From: Streptomyces djakartensis
GTDB taxonomy: Bacteria; Actinomycetota; Actinomycetes; Streptomycetales; Streptomycetaceae
DNA length: 64,000 nucleotides
Reading direction: 5' to 3'
Assembly: GCF_014651075.1 (NCBI RefSeq)
Contig: NZ_BMWE01000010.1
Span: forward strand, 124,001 to 188,000
In this document: in pieces, positions 34,302 through 42,092 of the stretch
Layout of the letters: each line of letters starts with the position of its first letter
Position numbering within the stretch: position 1 is the stretch's first letter
Translations under genes and position numbers: made by a program
The notes under the pieces: model-generated
Databases searched by the model: none
Seen by the model: the letters and a program-made list of their open reading frames with translations, nothing else
Told to the model about the DNA's origin: nothing

Positions 34302-34772
34302 ATGACGACGACCGGCCCGCGCCTCGAAGAGATCACTCCGGCGAACCTCGACGCCGCCCTCGGCATCCGCGTCCGCCCCGACCAGGAGCATGCGGTCGCC
34401 CCGGTCGTGAAGTCGCTCGCCGAGGCCTACGTCCACCCCGGCGTCGCCTGGCCCCGCCTGATCGTGGACGGCGACCGCCCGGTCGGCTTCGTCATGGCCT
34501 GCCTCGGGATCGACTGGTACGGGGACGGCAGCGACATTCGTTCCGGCCTGTGGCGGCTGAACATCGCGGCCGGTGAGCAGGGCAGGGGGTGCGGCCGCTT
34601 CGCCGTCGACTCCGTCGCCGCCGAGCTGCGCCGGCGCGGCACCGAGAGGTACTACGTCACGTGGCACCCGGGGCCGAACGGCCCCGAGGGCTTCTACCTG
34701 CGGCTCGGCTTCCGTGCGGACGGGGAGAACAGCGGGGGCCAGACGGTGGGCGTGCTGGAGCTGGACCAGTAG
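34302..34772 (+). CDS. GNAT-family N-acetyltransferase
   Basis: A 156-residue single-domain GNAT. VGFVMACLGIDW is the central strand; LNIAAGEQGRGCGRFAVDSVAA carries the acetyl-CoA pyrophosphate loop (QGRGCG); the C-terminal strand YLRLGF follows. It transfers acetyl from acetyl-CoA to an amine of unknown identity. ATG start. Confidence 0.85.
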   Translation: MTTTGPRLEEITPANLDAALGIRVRPDQEHAVAPVVKSLAEAYVHPGVAWPRLIVDGDRPVGFVMACLGIDWYGDGSDIRSGLWRLNIAAGEQGRGCGRFAVDSVAAELRRRGTERYYVTWHPGPNGPEGFYLRLGFRADGENSGGQTVGVLELDQ

Positions 34773-34791
34773 GGGCTCGCCCGTCGGGGCG

Positions 34792-35229
34792 TCAGCTCCA
34801 GTCCCGCGCGGAGCGCCCCCGCTTGGTCTGCGAGCGCTGCTTCTTCTCCCGCAGGCGGCGCTCGTTGATGCCGCGCGGGACGCGGGTCGGCTTGCGGGGC
34901 TTGGGCGGGGGCGCGGTGGCCTCGGCCAGGAGCGCGGCGAGCCGTACGGCGGCGGCCTCGCGGTTGCGCCACTGGGAGCGGTGCTCGGAGGACCGCACGG
35001 TGACGACCCCGTCCACCAGGCGCCCGGCGAGCCGCTCCAGCGCCCGCCGCTTCCACACCTCGGGCAGCGCCTGGGTCTTCGCCAGGTCGAAGCTCAGCTC
35101 GACCTGCGAGTCACTGGTGTTGACGTGCTGCCCGCCCGGCCCGGACGACCGCGAGAAACGCCACATGAGCTCGGCCTCGGGCAGGGAGACGGAGCCGCGG
35201 ATGACGTGGGGACCGGACATGCCGTTCAT
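34792..35229 (-). CDS. arfB: ArfB-type peptidyl-tRNA hydrolase (release-factor-like)
   Basis: A 145-residue class-I release-factor-like protein without codon-recognition domains. The catalytic SSGPGGQHVNTSDSQVEL includes the GGQ motif. The C-terminal tail is strongly basic (RRLREKKQRSQTKRGRSARD), the part that enters the empty mRNA channel of stalled ribosomes in ArfB/YaeJ. It frees stalled nascent chains. Two ATG starts (35229, 35220) are nine bases apart. Confidence 0.9.
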   Translation of the reverse strand: MNGMSGPHVIRGSVSLPEAELMWRFSRSSGPGGQHVNTSDSQVELSFDLAKTQALPEVWKRRALERLAGRLVDGVVTVRSSEHRSQWRNREAAAVRLAALLAEATAPPPKPRKPTRVPRGINERRLREKKQRSQTKRGRSARDWS

Positions 35230-35374
35230 GTTCCCGCCCCCGCCCGGTCCACGTCACCCGAATATCCAAGGTAAAGAAAGCAAAGCGGGCAGGAACCTCT
35301 CGTACGCTCCCCGACGTTCATAGGGATAGCTGTAGCTTCTTGCCGTACGTATTCGAGGGAAGGGACTCCCAACA

Positions 35375-35950
35375 ATGGCTGTAAGCCTGTCCAAGGGTGG
35401 CAACGTCTCGCTCACCAAGGAGGCTCCGGGCCTGACCGCCGTCACCGTGGGCCTCGGCTGGGACGTCCGCACCACCACCGGCACGGACTTCGACCTCGAC
35501 GCGTCCGCGATCGCGGTGAACAACCAGGGCAAGGTCTACTCGGACGCCCACTTCGTCTTCTTCAACAACAAGCAGACCCCGGACAACTCGATCGTCCACA
35601 CCGGCGACAACCGCACGGGCGAGGGCGCCGGCGACGACGAGGCGATCAACGTCAACCTGGCGGCCCTCCCGGCCGACATCGACAAGATCGTCTTCCCGGT
35701 CTCGATCTACGACGCGGAGAGCCGCTCGCAGAACTTCGGCCAGGTCCGCAACGCCTACATCCGCATCGTCAACCAGGCCGGCGGCGCTGAGATCGCCCGC
35801 TACGACCTGTCGGAGGACGCGGCGACGGAGACGGCCATGGTCTTCGGCGAGCTCTACCGCAACGGCGCCGAGTGGAAGTTCCGCGCGGTCGGCCAGGGCT
35901 ACGCCTCGGGCCTGGTCGGCATCGCCCAGGACTTCGGCGTGAACGTCTGA
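35375..35950 (+). CDS. terD: TerD-family protein
   Basis: A 191-residue TerD/CABP-type protein. MAVSLSKGGNVSLTKEAPGL is the family start; DFDLDASAIAV and FFNNKQTPDNSIVHTGDNRTG, GDDEAINVNLAALPADIDKI and YDLSEDAATETAMVFGELYR are diagnostic, with acidic residues that bind calcium. TerD proteins are linked to tellurite tolerance and, in Streptomyces, to calcium-dependent differentiation. Monocistronic, with a strong terminator. Confidence 0.95.
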   Translation: MAVSLSKGGNVSLTKEAPGLTAVTVGLGWDVRTTTGTDFDLDASAIAVNNQGKVYSDAHFVFFNNKQTPDNSIVHTGDNRTGEGAGDDEAINVNLAALPADIDKIVFPVSIYDAESRSQNFGQVRNAYIRIVNQAGGAEIARYDLSEDAATETAMVFGELYRNGAEWKFRAVGQGYASGLVGIAQDFGVNV

Positions 35951-35971
35951 CGGACACCCTCCGTCCACGCG

Positions 35972-36008
35972 TGGAGCCCCCGGCCGCGACAACGGGCCGG
36001 GGGCTCCA
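35972..36008 (+). terminator. terD terminator
   Basis: 14-bp perfect stem (35972-35985, 35995-36008) with a 9-nt loop, 21 bp after the terD stop. Confidence 0.75.
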
Positions 36009-36027
36009 ACGCCCTCAGGGGCATGCC

Positions 36028-36056
36028 CAGGGGCGCGGGGAACTGCGCGACCGGCC
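36028..36056. repeat. Dispersed intergenic repeat, copy 5
   Basis: Same ~30-bp element as at 20468, with one change (GACCGGCC for GACCAGCC), between terD and the M1 peptidase gene. Confidence 0.75.
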
Positions 36057-36106
36057 ACGGACCACCGGCAGCCGACGACACCGGTACACGCCGGCGACGT
36101 TCCCCC

Positions 36107-37525
36107 TCAGCCCCGCTCCGGCTTGCCCTCGCCGTACAGCCAGTCCTCCCAGATCCCGTCGAAGTCCACGCCCGGTGCCTGCTTCTCGACGAACCTGGTG
36201 AAGTCGTCCGTTCCGGCGTTGCCGTGCCGGTACTCGGCCGCCCACCCTCGGAGGATCCGCCAGAACCCGTCGTCCCCGACGGCCTGACGGACCTGCTGCA
36301 GCACCATCGCGCCGCGCAAGTACACCGGCGGCTCGGAGATCCGCGCGGCGTCCGGCGGCTCCGCGGGCGGGAACTCCCAGATCGCCTCGCCGTCCTCCTC
36401 GGTGTCGAAGTAGTCGCCGGAGTACAGCGCGTCGAAGGTCTCCTGCGTGCTCTCGCCGCCGTGGTCCTCCTCCCACAGCCACTCCGCGTACGTGGCGAAG
36501 CCCTCGTTGAGCCACATGTCCCGCCAGCTTCGCGGGGTGACGGAGTCGCCGTACCACTGGTGGGCGAACTCGTGGACGAGGAACGTCATGTCGGGGGCGT
36601 CCGGGAAGACGGGCCGGCTCTGCGTCTCCAGGGCGTAACCGACCTCGGGCGCGCGGTCGACGATCGCCCCGCCGGCGGAGAAGGGATACGGGCCGAACCT
36701 CCGCTCCGCCCAGCGCAGCACCTCGGGGATCCGCCCGAGCACCGGGCGGCTCGCCTCCGTCTCCGCCGGGTCGACGGCCGTGTACAGGGGCAGGCCGTCG
36801 CCCGTCCTGGAGCGGCTGATGTCGAAGTCCCCGATCGCGAGCGTGGCGAGGTAGCTCGCCATGGGCTCGGCGGTGTGCCAGCGGAAGGTCGTACGGCCGT
36901 TGGCGGTCGTCTCGCTCCGCAACTCCCCGTTGGACACGGCCTGCAGCCCCCGCGGCACGGTCACTGTGAGGTCGTACGCCGCCTTGTCGGACGGGTGGTG
37001 ATTGCCGGGGAACCACGTCATCGAACCGGTCGGCTCGCCGAGCGCGAGCACCCCGTCGGTGGTGCGCAGCCAGCCCTCCTCGGAGCCGTCCGGGTCGGTG
37101 ACGGTCTCCGGGGCGCCGGAGTAGCGGACCGTGACACGGAACCTCTCGCCCTGGCGGATGTCGTCGCGCGGCCGGACGGTGAGCTCCTGCCCGGCCCGGT
37201 TCCAGCGGGCCGCCACGCCGCCGACGGTGACCGCTTCGACCTTCAGGCCGCGCAGATCGAGGTTGAAGGCGGACAGGCCCTTCGTCGCCCGCGCGGTGAG
37301 GGTGGCCGTGCCGGTGAGGTGGTGTGCGTCCGGGGTGTAGGCGAGGCGCAGGCCGTAGTGGCTGACGTCGTAGCCGCCGTTGCCGGCCTTCGGGAAGTAC
37401 GGGTCCCGCACGCCGGAGCCGCCCGGGACGCCGTGGACACCGGCGCCGCACGCGGTGAGGGCGGCGAGGGTGAGGGTGAGGGGGACGGCGGTCAGCGCGG
37501 GGAGAAGGCGTGCGGGTCGGGCCAC
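36107..37525 (-). CDS. Secreted M1-family zinc metallopeptidase (lipoprotein)
   Basis: A 472-residue aminopeptidase-N-like protein. The N-terminus VARPARLLPALTAVPLTLT... ends in the lipobox LTAC, so it is exported and lipid-anchored. Zinc site HEFAHQWYGDSVTPRSW (HExxH) with the downstream Glu in WLNEGFATYAEW; the substrate-positioning GAMEN-like element is replaced by the degenerate SAGGAIVDRAPEVGYALE. That loss could mean altered peptide-end recognition. The GTG at 37525 is chosen because upstream starts would overlap the divergent gene. Confidence 0.88.
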   Translation of the reverse strand: MARPARLLPALTAVPLTLTLAALTACGAGVHGVPGGSGVRDPYFPKAGNGGYDVSHYGLRLAYTPDAHHLTGTATLTARATKGLSAFNLDLRGLKVEAVTVGGVAARWNRAGQELTVRPRDDIRQGERFRVTVRYSGAPETVTDPDGSEEGWLRTTDGVLALGEPTGSMTWFPGNHHPSDKAAYDLTVTVPRGLQAVSNGELRSETTANGRTTFRWHTAEPMASYLATLAIGDFDISRSRTGDGLPLYTAVDPAETEASRPVLGRIPEVLRWAERRFGPYPFSAGGAIVDRAPEVGYALETQSRPVFPDAPDMTFLVHEFAHQWYGDSVTPRSWRDMWLNEGFATYAEWLWEEDHGGESTQETFDALYSGDYFDTEEDGEAIWEFPPAEPPDAARISEPPVYLRGAMVLQQVRQAVGDDGFWRILRGWAAEYRHGNAGTDDFTRFVEKQAPGVDFDGIWEDWLYGEGKPERG

Positions 37526-37562
37526 GCTCGCGATCCTACGGCCGCATGACACCATCACCTGC

Positions 37563-38063
37563 GTGCTCGACATCGGCTATGCCCTCTCCAACCGCTTCCC
37601 CGACCCGCCCCAGACCGACTACCGCCGTGCGGACGTCCACGCCCTGCGGCACGACCTGTTCTGCGGTGACGTCTACCTGGCGGACACCGAGGCGGACCGT
37701 GAGGTGTCCACAGCCTGGGGATGGGTGCCGGTGCTCGACTTCGCGTGGGCGCTGTGCGACATCGTGGAGCGGATCGACCGGGACCCGGCGGGCTCCCGGG
37801 CGTCCCGGCCGCAGCGGGCGGAGCTGGACTTCACGGAATCCACGGACCGGATGCTCTTCGAGCGCCGCTTCGGATGGGTGGACATCGAGGCCGACTGGAT
37901 GCCGGCCGAGGAGGCCCCCCTGACCTTCTCCCACGCCGAACTGCGCCGCGAGGCCCGGGACTTCCTGCACGATCTGATCGCCGACCTCACGGACCTGCAC
38001 GACGACCTGGCGGAGAACCCGGCGATCTGGACGTTGCAGGCGCGCTTTCCCAGGGTCCCCTGA
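37563..38063 (+). CDS. Conserved hypothetical protein
   Basis: A 166-residue soluble, Asp/Trp-rich protein beginning VLDIGYALSNRFPDPP. Segments WGWVPVLDFAWALCDIVERID and FGWVDIEADWMPAEEAPLTF alternate strand and helix. No family recognised. GTG start, divergent from the M1 peptidase with 37 bp between starts. Confidence 0.65.
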   Translation: MLDIGYALSNRFPDPPQTDYRRADVHALRHDLFCGDVYLADTEADREVSTAWGWVPVLDFAWALCDIVERIDRDPAGSRASRPQRAELDFTESTDRMLFERRFGWVDIEADWMPAEEAPLTFSHAELRREARDFLHDLIADLTDLHDDLAENPAIWTLQARFPRVP

Positions 38064-38086
38064 AGCACCCGGGCGCCGGCCCGCTC

Positions 38087-38764
38087 TCAGTCCTCCACCC
38101 TGATCCCCCACTCCACCGCCAGCACCGGTGCCAGATCCAGCAGTTGCGCCGTGCTGATCACCGCCCCCGACAGCCGGTCCAGCCCTGCGCTGATCTCCAG
38201 CGACGCGGCCCCGCGCAGGTCGACGTCGGTGAGGGTCGCCGCATGGAAGTCGGCGCCCTTCAGTACGCAGTCCACGAACTCCACGCGCTCCAGCCGGGCT
38301 CCCCCGAAGTCCGGCTCGACCAGCACACAGCCCTCGAAGACCACGTCCCTGAGCCGGGCCGTGCGCAGGTTCAGGAAGTCGATCTTGCCGCCGCGGATCA
38401 GCACCCGCTCCAGCACCGCCCCGTGCAGCTGCGGCCCGCCCAGGCGGGCGTCGGTCAGCTCCACGTCCCGCAGGGTCGCCTCGGCGAGGTCCGTACCGAG
38501 GCCCCGGACGCCGGTCAGGGCCGAGTCCAGGACGCGGGCGTGGTGCAGCCGGGTCTCGTCCAGCGCACAGCCCACCAGCGAGCAGTCCATGAACCGGGCG
38601 CCCGAGCCGTCCTGCCCGCCGAGGTCCGCGTCCCGGAACTCCAGCCCGTCGTAGTCTCCGTCCGGCTCCAGCCCACCGCCCCCGTACGGCGCCGGCACGG
38701 GCAGCCGCACCTCCGGTCGCCGCGCGCCCTTCACGCCCTTACCGCCCGCCGCTCTCCTCGCCAT
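38087..38764 (-). CDS. Pentapeptide-repeat protein
   Basis: A 225-residue protein. From about residue 40 it contains A(D/N)LxX-type repeats (FRDADLGGQDGSGARFMDCS, LAEATLRDVELTDARLGG, ARLERVEFVDCVLKGADF, ATLTDVDLRGA), which form a right-handed quadrilateral beta-helix. Some members mimic DNA and protect gyrase; nothing specific points to that here. The N-terminal 30 residues are basic. It converges on the hypothetical gene to its left. Confidence 0.85.
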   Translation of the reverse strand: MARRAAGGKGVKGARRPEVRLPVPAPYGGGGLEPDGDYDGLEFRDADLGGQDGSGARFMDCSLVGCALDETRLHHARVLDSALTGVRGLGTDLAEATLRDVELTDARLGGPQLHGAVLERVLIRGGKIDFLNLRTARLRDVVFEGCVLVEPDFGGARLERVEFVDCVLKGADFHAATLTDVDLRGAASLEISAGLDRLSGAVISTAQLLDLAPVLAVEWGIRVED

Positions 38765-38825
38765 GCCCCTATGCTGCACGCCACCACTGACAACCAGGGT
38801 CGTCCTGCCCTTCGACGAACGGGAC

Positions 38826-38856
38826 TTGACCTCAAGCATGCTTGAGGTTGGAGGCT
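38826..38856 (+). promoter_or_regulatory. SoxR-regulated promoter
   Basis: The palindrome CCTCAAGCATGCTTGAGG (38830-38847) matches the SoxR box consensus. It overlaps a -35 TTGACC (38826-38831) and fills a 19-bp spacer before a weak -10-like GAGGCT, the overlong spacing typical of MerR-family activators. SoxR senses redox-active compounds, and in S. coelicolor activates an oxidoreductase gene in this synteny position. Confidence 0.85.
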
Positions 38857-38911
38857 TGGCGCATCAGTCGAACCGGCTGGGGCACACCAGTCGAACCTGT
38901 GAGGAGCTGTC

Positions 38912-39892
38912 ATGCGCGCCATCCGCCTGCACGCCTTCGGCCCGGCCGAGAACCTCACCTACGAGCAGGTCGAGGACCCCCGGCCGGGCCCCGGCCAGGT
39001 CCTCATCGCCGTACGGGCCGCGGGCGTCCACCTCCTGGACACCGCCCTGCGCGAGGGCGTACAGGGACCGGCGCCCGAGCCGACGCCGCTGCCGACGATC
39101 CCCGGCCGGGAGGTCGCCGGAGTCGTCGAGGCCCTGGGCGAGGGCGTCGCGGACTCATGGCTCGGCAAGCGGGTCGTCGCCCACCTCGGCTTCGTCCCCG
39201 GCGGCTACGCCGAACTGGCCGTCACCGACGCCGAGCGGCTGCACGAGATCCCGGAGAACCTGGACTTCGCCGAGGCCGTCGCCATGATCGGCACGGGCCG
39301 TACGACGATGGGCATCCTCCAGTACGCCGACCTCGGCCCCGACTCGGTGGCCGTCGTCCCGGCCGCCGCCGGAGGCGTCGGCACGCTGCTCGTGCAGTAC
39401 GCCAAGAACGCCGGCGCGACCGTCGTCGGCCTCGCGGGCGGGCCGGAGAAGGTCGCCCGGGTGCAGGCGAACGGTGCCGATCTCGCCGTCGACTACAAGG
39501 ACCCGGCCTGGCCCGCGAAGGTCCGCGCCCACCTCGGCGGCCGGGGGGCGACCGTGGTCTTCGACGGCGTCGGCGGCGACGTGGCCCGCGAGGCCGTCGC
39601 CCTCCTCGCACCCGGCGGCCGGCACATCGTCTTCGGCTGGTCCGGCGAGGGCATCCACGACGGCGAGCCCTACCTCGTCGAAGGCCTCTCCGAGCAGGTC
39701 CTCGGCCCGCTCATGCTCCAGAAGGCCGGCGGCCCCAATCCCGTACGCACCCTGGAACTGCGCGCCCTGACCGAGGCCGCCGCCGGTCGCCTCACCCCGG
39801 CCGTGCAGCGCTTCCCGCTCAGCGAGGCCGCGGCAGCGCACCGGGCGCTGGAGACCCGGGGCACGACGGGCAAGGTCGTCCTGGAGCCGTGA
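38912..39892 (+). CDS. Zinc-independent quinone oxidoreductase-like MDR protein
   Basis: A 326-residue medium-chain dehydrogenase of the quinone oxidoreductase (QOR) type. GroES-like N-domain with VRAAGVHLLDTALREG and IPGREVAGVVEALGEGV; Rossmann domain VVPAAAGGVGTLLVQYAKNAGATVVGLAG. The catalytic zinc ligands of alcohol dehydrogenases are absent. It probably reduces quinones or redox-cycling metabolites with NADPH, consistent with the SoxR box upstream. GAGGAG before the ATG. Confidence 0.92.
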   Translation: MRAIRLHAFGPAENLTYEQVEDPRPGPGQVLIAVRAAGVHLLDTALREGVQGPAPEPTPLPTIPGREVAGVVEALGEGVADSWLGKRVVAHLGFVPGGYAELAVTDAERLHEIPENLDFAEAVAMIGTGRTTMGILQYADLGPDSVAVVPAAAGGVGTLLVQYAKNAGATVVGLAGGPEKVARVQANGADLAVDYKDPAWPAKVRAHLGGRGATVVFDGVGGDVAREAVALLAPGGRHIVFGWSGEGIHDGEPYLVEGLSEQVLGPLMLQKAGGPNPVRTLELRALTEAAAGRLTPAVQRFPLSEAAAAHRALETRGTTGKVVLEP

Positions 39893-39936
39893 AAACCGCA
39901 TGCCCCGCCCGGCACACCCCGGCTACCGTGCCGAGA

Positions 39937-40824
39937 GTGATCGACATCCCCCGGGAACTGGCGGCATCACAGGAGAAGTACAACGGGGAGGCGGGCCGCG
40001 CCTTCATCGCCGGGCTGCCGGACCTGACGGCCCGCTTCCTCGACCGCTGGGAACTGAGAACGGACGGGCCGTCCATGCACGGCGTCTGCGCCCTGGCCCT
40101 CCCGGTCCGGCGCGCCGACGGCACCCCCGCGGTCCTCAAGCTCCAGATCCTCGACGAGGAGAGCGAGGGCGAACCGGTCGCCCTGCGGGCCTGGGACGGC
40201 GACGGAGCCGTCCGTCTCCTCGACCACGACGGGCCCACCGGCACGATGCTGCTGGAGCGCCTCGACGAAACCCGCACACTGTCCCGGGAACCGGACCGCC
40301 ACCGGGCCGTCGTCACCATCGCGGAACTCCTCGCCCACCTCACCTCCTTCCCCGCCCCGCCCGGCCTGCGCCACCTCGGCGACATCGCCCGGGCCATGCT
40401 CGACCAGACCCCGTGGGCACTCGCCCGGATCCCCGACCCCGGGGCCCGCCGCCTCGTCGCCGACTGCGCCGCCGCCGTACGCGAAGTCGCGGACGAGCCC
40501 GGCGACCGCCTCCTCCACTGGGACCTCCACTTCGAGAACGTCCTGGCCTCCGACCGCGCCCCCTGGCTCGCGATCGACCCCAAGCCCCTGGCCGGCGACC
40601 CCGGCTTCGAACTGTGGCCGGCCCTCGACAACCACTTCGACCCCGACGACGTCCTCTGGCGCTTCGACGCCATGACCGGCGTCCTCGCCCTGGACCGCCC
40701 CCGCGCCCGCGCCTGGACCCTCGGCCGCGTCCTGCAGAACGCCCTGTGGGACATCGAGGACGGCCGCCCCCTGGACGACGGCCAGCTCGAAACAGCTCGC
40801 CGCCTGCGCGGCCACGGCGGTTGA
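39937..40824 (+). CDS. Aminoglycoside/hydroxyurea antibiotic resistance kinase-like phosphotransferase
   Basis: A 295-residue APH-fold kinase of the APH(6)/Hur group. ALPVRRADGTPAVLKLQ holds the ATP lysine; LLHWDLHFENVL is the Brenner motif (catalytic Asp, metal Asn); LAIDPKPLAGDPGFELWP supplies the second metal Asp. Family members phosphorylate streptomycin or hydroxyurea; whether this copy gives resistance is unknown. GTG start (an alternative GTG lies nine bases upstream). 44 bp after the quinone oxidoreductase gene, possibly in the same SoxR-controlled transcript. Confidence 0.88.
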   Translation: MIDIPRELAASQEKYNGEAGRAFIAGLPDLTARFLDRWELRTDGPSMHGVCALALPVRRADGTPAVLKLQILDEESEGEPVALRAWDGDGAVRLLDHDGPTGTMLLERLDETRTLSREPDRHRAVVTIAELLAHLTSFPAPPGLRHLGDIARAMLDQTPWALARIPDPGARRLVADCAAAVREVADEPGDRLLHWDLHFENVLASDRAPWLAIDPKPLAGDPGFELWPALDNHFDPDDVLWRFDAMTGVLALDRPRARAWTLGRVLQNALWDIEDGRPLDDGQLETARRLRGHGG

Positions 40825-40928
40825 CCTGGACTTCTTCGAGGCGCACTCGCTCACCGGGCGAGGCGGTACCGGGCGGGGTGACGATGGAAGGGAACCGATC
40901 CCGGCTCCTCCCGGAAGGGTGAGGCGGT

Positions 40929-41612
40929 ATGACATCCTCCTCCGATTCCCCGACAGGCGCCCGCACCGGGTCCCCGTACGGCGCCGAGCCACAGGACACC
41001 TCCGCCGGCGGCCTGGCGGCGTTGGCGAACCTGGGCTGGCAGATCCTCCTCGTCACGGGCCTGGCCTCCCTGGCCCTCGGCGTCGTGGTCCTCGCCTGGC
41101 CGGAGGAGACGCTCCGGGTCGTCGGCGTACTCTTCGGCGTCTACCTGCTGGTCCTCGGCGTCTTCCAACTGGCCGCCGCCTTCGGCGCGCACGTCCCCCG
41201 GCATCTTCGTGCGCTGCACTTCCTCGCGGGCACGCTGTCCGTCCTGCTCGGGCTGATCTGCTTCCGCGGCACGATGCAGTCGATCCTGCTGCTCGCCCTG
41301 TGGATCGGCTTCAGCTGGCTGCTGCGCGGCACCATGGTGACGGCCACGGCGGTGTCCTCCCCGGAGGCGCCGGCCCGGGGCTGGATGCTGTTCACCGGGA
41401 TCATCGGCATGCTCGCCGGCATCGTGCTGATCGTCTCGCCGTTCGCCTCGATCGGCGCGCTCACCCTGGCGGTGGGGGTCATGGCCATCGTCCTCGGCGT
41501 GATCGAGGTGTTCCAAGCCGTCAGGATGCGCGTCGAAGCCGGCCGTCTCACGTCGGGCACCCCTGCCGGACGGCGGCCGCTGTTCCGCTCCCAGCCGCAT
41601 CCCCAGCACTGA
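40929..41612 (+). CDS. HdeD/DUF308-family membrane protein
   Basis: A 227-residue protein with about six transmembrane helices in three pairs (LGWQILLVTGLASLALGVVV, FGVYLLVLGVFQLAAAFG, IMGMLAGIVLIVSPFASIGA-type), the DUF308 pattern of HdeD acid-resistance proteins. The N-terminal 35 residues and C-terminal 35 are hydrophilic. Function unproven. ATG start with GGAAGG upstream; a good terminator follows. Confidence 0.85.
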   Translation: MTSSSDSPTGARTGSPYGAEPQDTSAGGLAALANLGWQILLVTGLASLALGVVVLAWPEETLRVVGVLFGVYLLVLGVFQLAAAFGAHVPRHLRALHFLAGTLSVLLGLICFRGTMQSILLLALWIGFSWLLRGTMVTATAVSSPEAPARGWMLFTGIIGMLAGIVLIVSPFASIGALTLAVGVMAIVLGVIEVFQAVRMRVEAGRLTSGTPAGRRPLFRSQPHPQH

Positions 41613-41625
41613 TCACCCGCCCCGA

Positions 41626-41657
41626 AACCCCTGGCCAGAACGACTTGGCCAGGGGTT
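41626..41657 (+). terminator. Terminator after DUF308 gene
   Basis: 12-bp perfect stem (41626-41637 and 41646-41657), 8-nt loop, 13 bp after the stop. Confidence 0.75.
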
Positions 41658-42092
41658 GGGCCATGCGAGCCCGTTTCCGGCCACCGAGCTTTCCGGACAC
41701 CGAGCGGGAAGATCGGTTTCGTTGGGTTTCGGACGTGACCCCCTGCGGGAGCGACGGCAAACCGGAACTATCACCCGCATCGCCGATTCCCGCTTTGACT
41801 TTCGTTGGTATTTCGCGCCCCCTTCCGCCGCACGGAAGGAGGACCCGTTCGAAGGCCGCCTCAGACCTCGCGAAGTGCGACCGTAAGGCACCACATCCGG
41901 CGATTGACACCCCATTACGCCAAACCTAATCTCCGTCCAGATCGACGACCGTTGAACGGTATATCGAACAATCGCCACGCGGGGTCTTGGGCAGGCCAGC
42001 ACCCCGCCCCCTGCCCTCCCGGCCTCGACCGCCCCCTGCCCGACCCGCCGCAACGCCCCCTGTCCCCGACACCGTCCGACAAGGAGCACCGC
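41658..42092. other. Intergenic space upstream of secreted hydrolase
   Basis: About 435 bp with no credible gene and lower GC than flanking genes (AT-richer 41690-41970). It contains the strong consensus promoter at 41904-41932 and a ~150-nt leader for the hydrolase gene. Confidence 0.5.
41904..41932 (+). promoter_or_regulatory. Consensus promoter for secreted hydrolase gene
   Basis: TTGACA (41904-41909), a 17-bp spacer and TAATCT (41927-41932): a near-ideal housekeeping-sigma promoter, rare in this genus. Confidence 0.7.

Noticed and set aside
35375..35950. Full tellurite-resistance (ter) or anti-phage ter cluster
   Set aside because: Only one terD gene; neighbours (arfB, M1 peptidase) are unrelated.
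39937..40824. Clear streptomycin-resistance gene
   Set aside because: Kinase motifs fit the APH(6)/hydroxyurea group but substrate specificity cannot be told from sequence, so no resistance claim is made.
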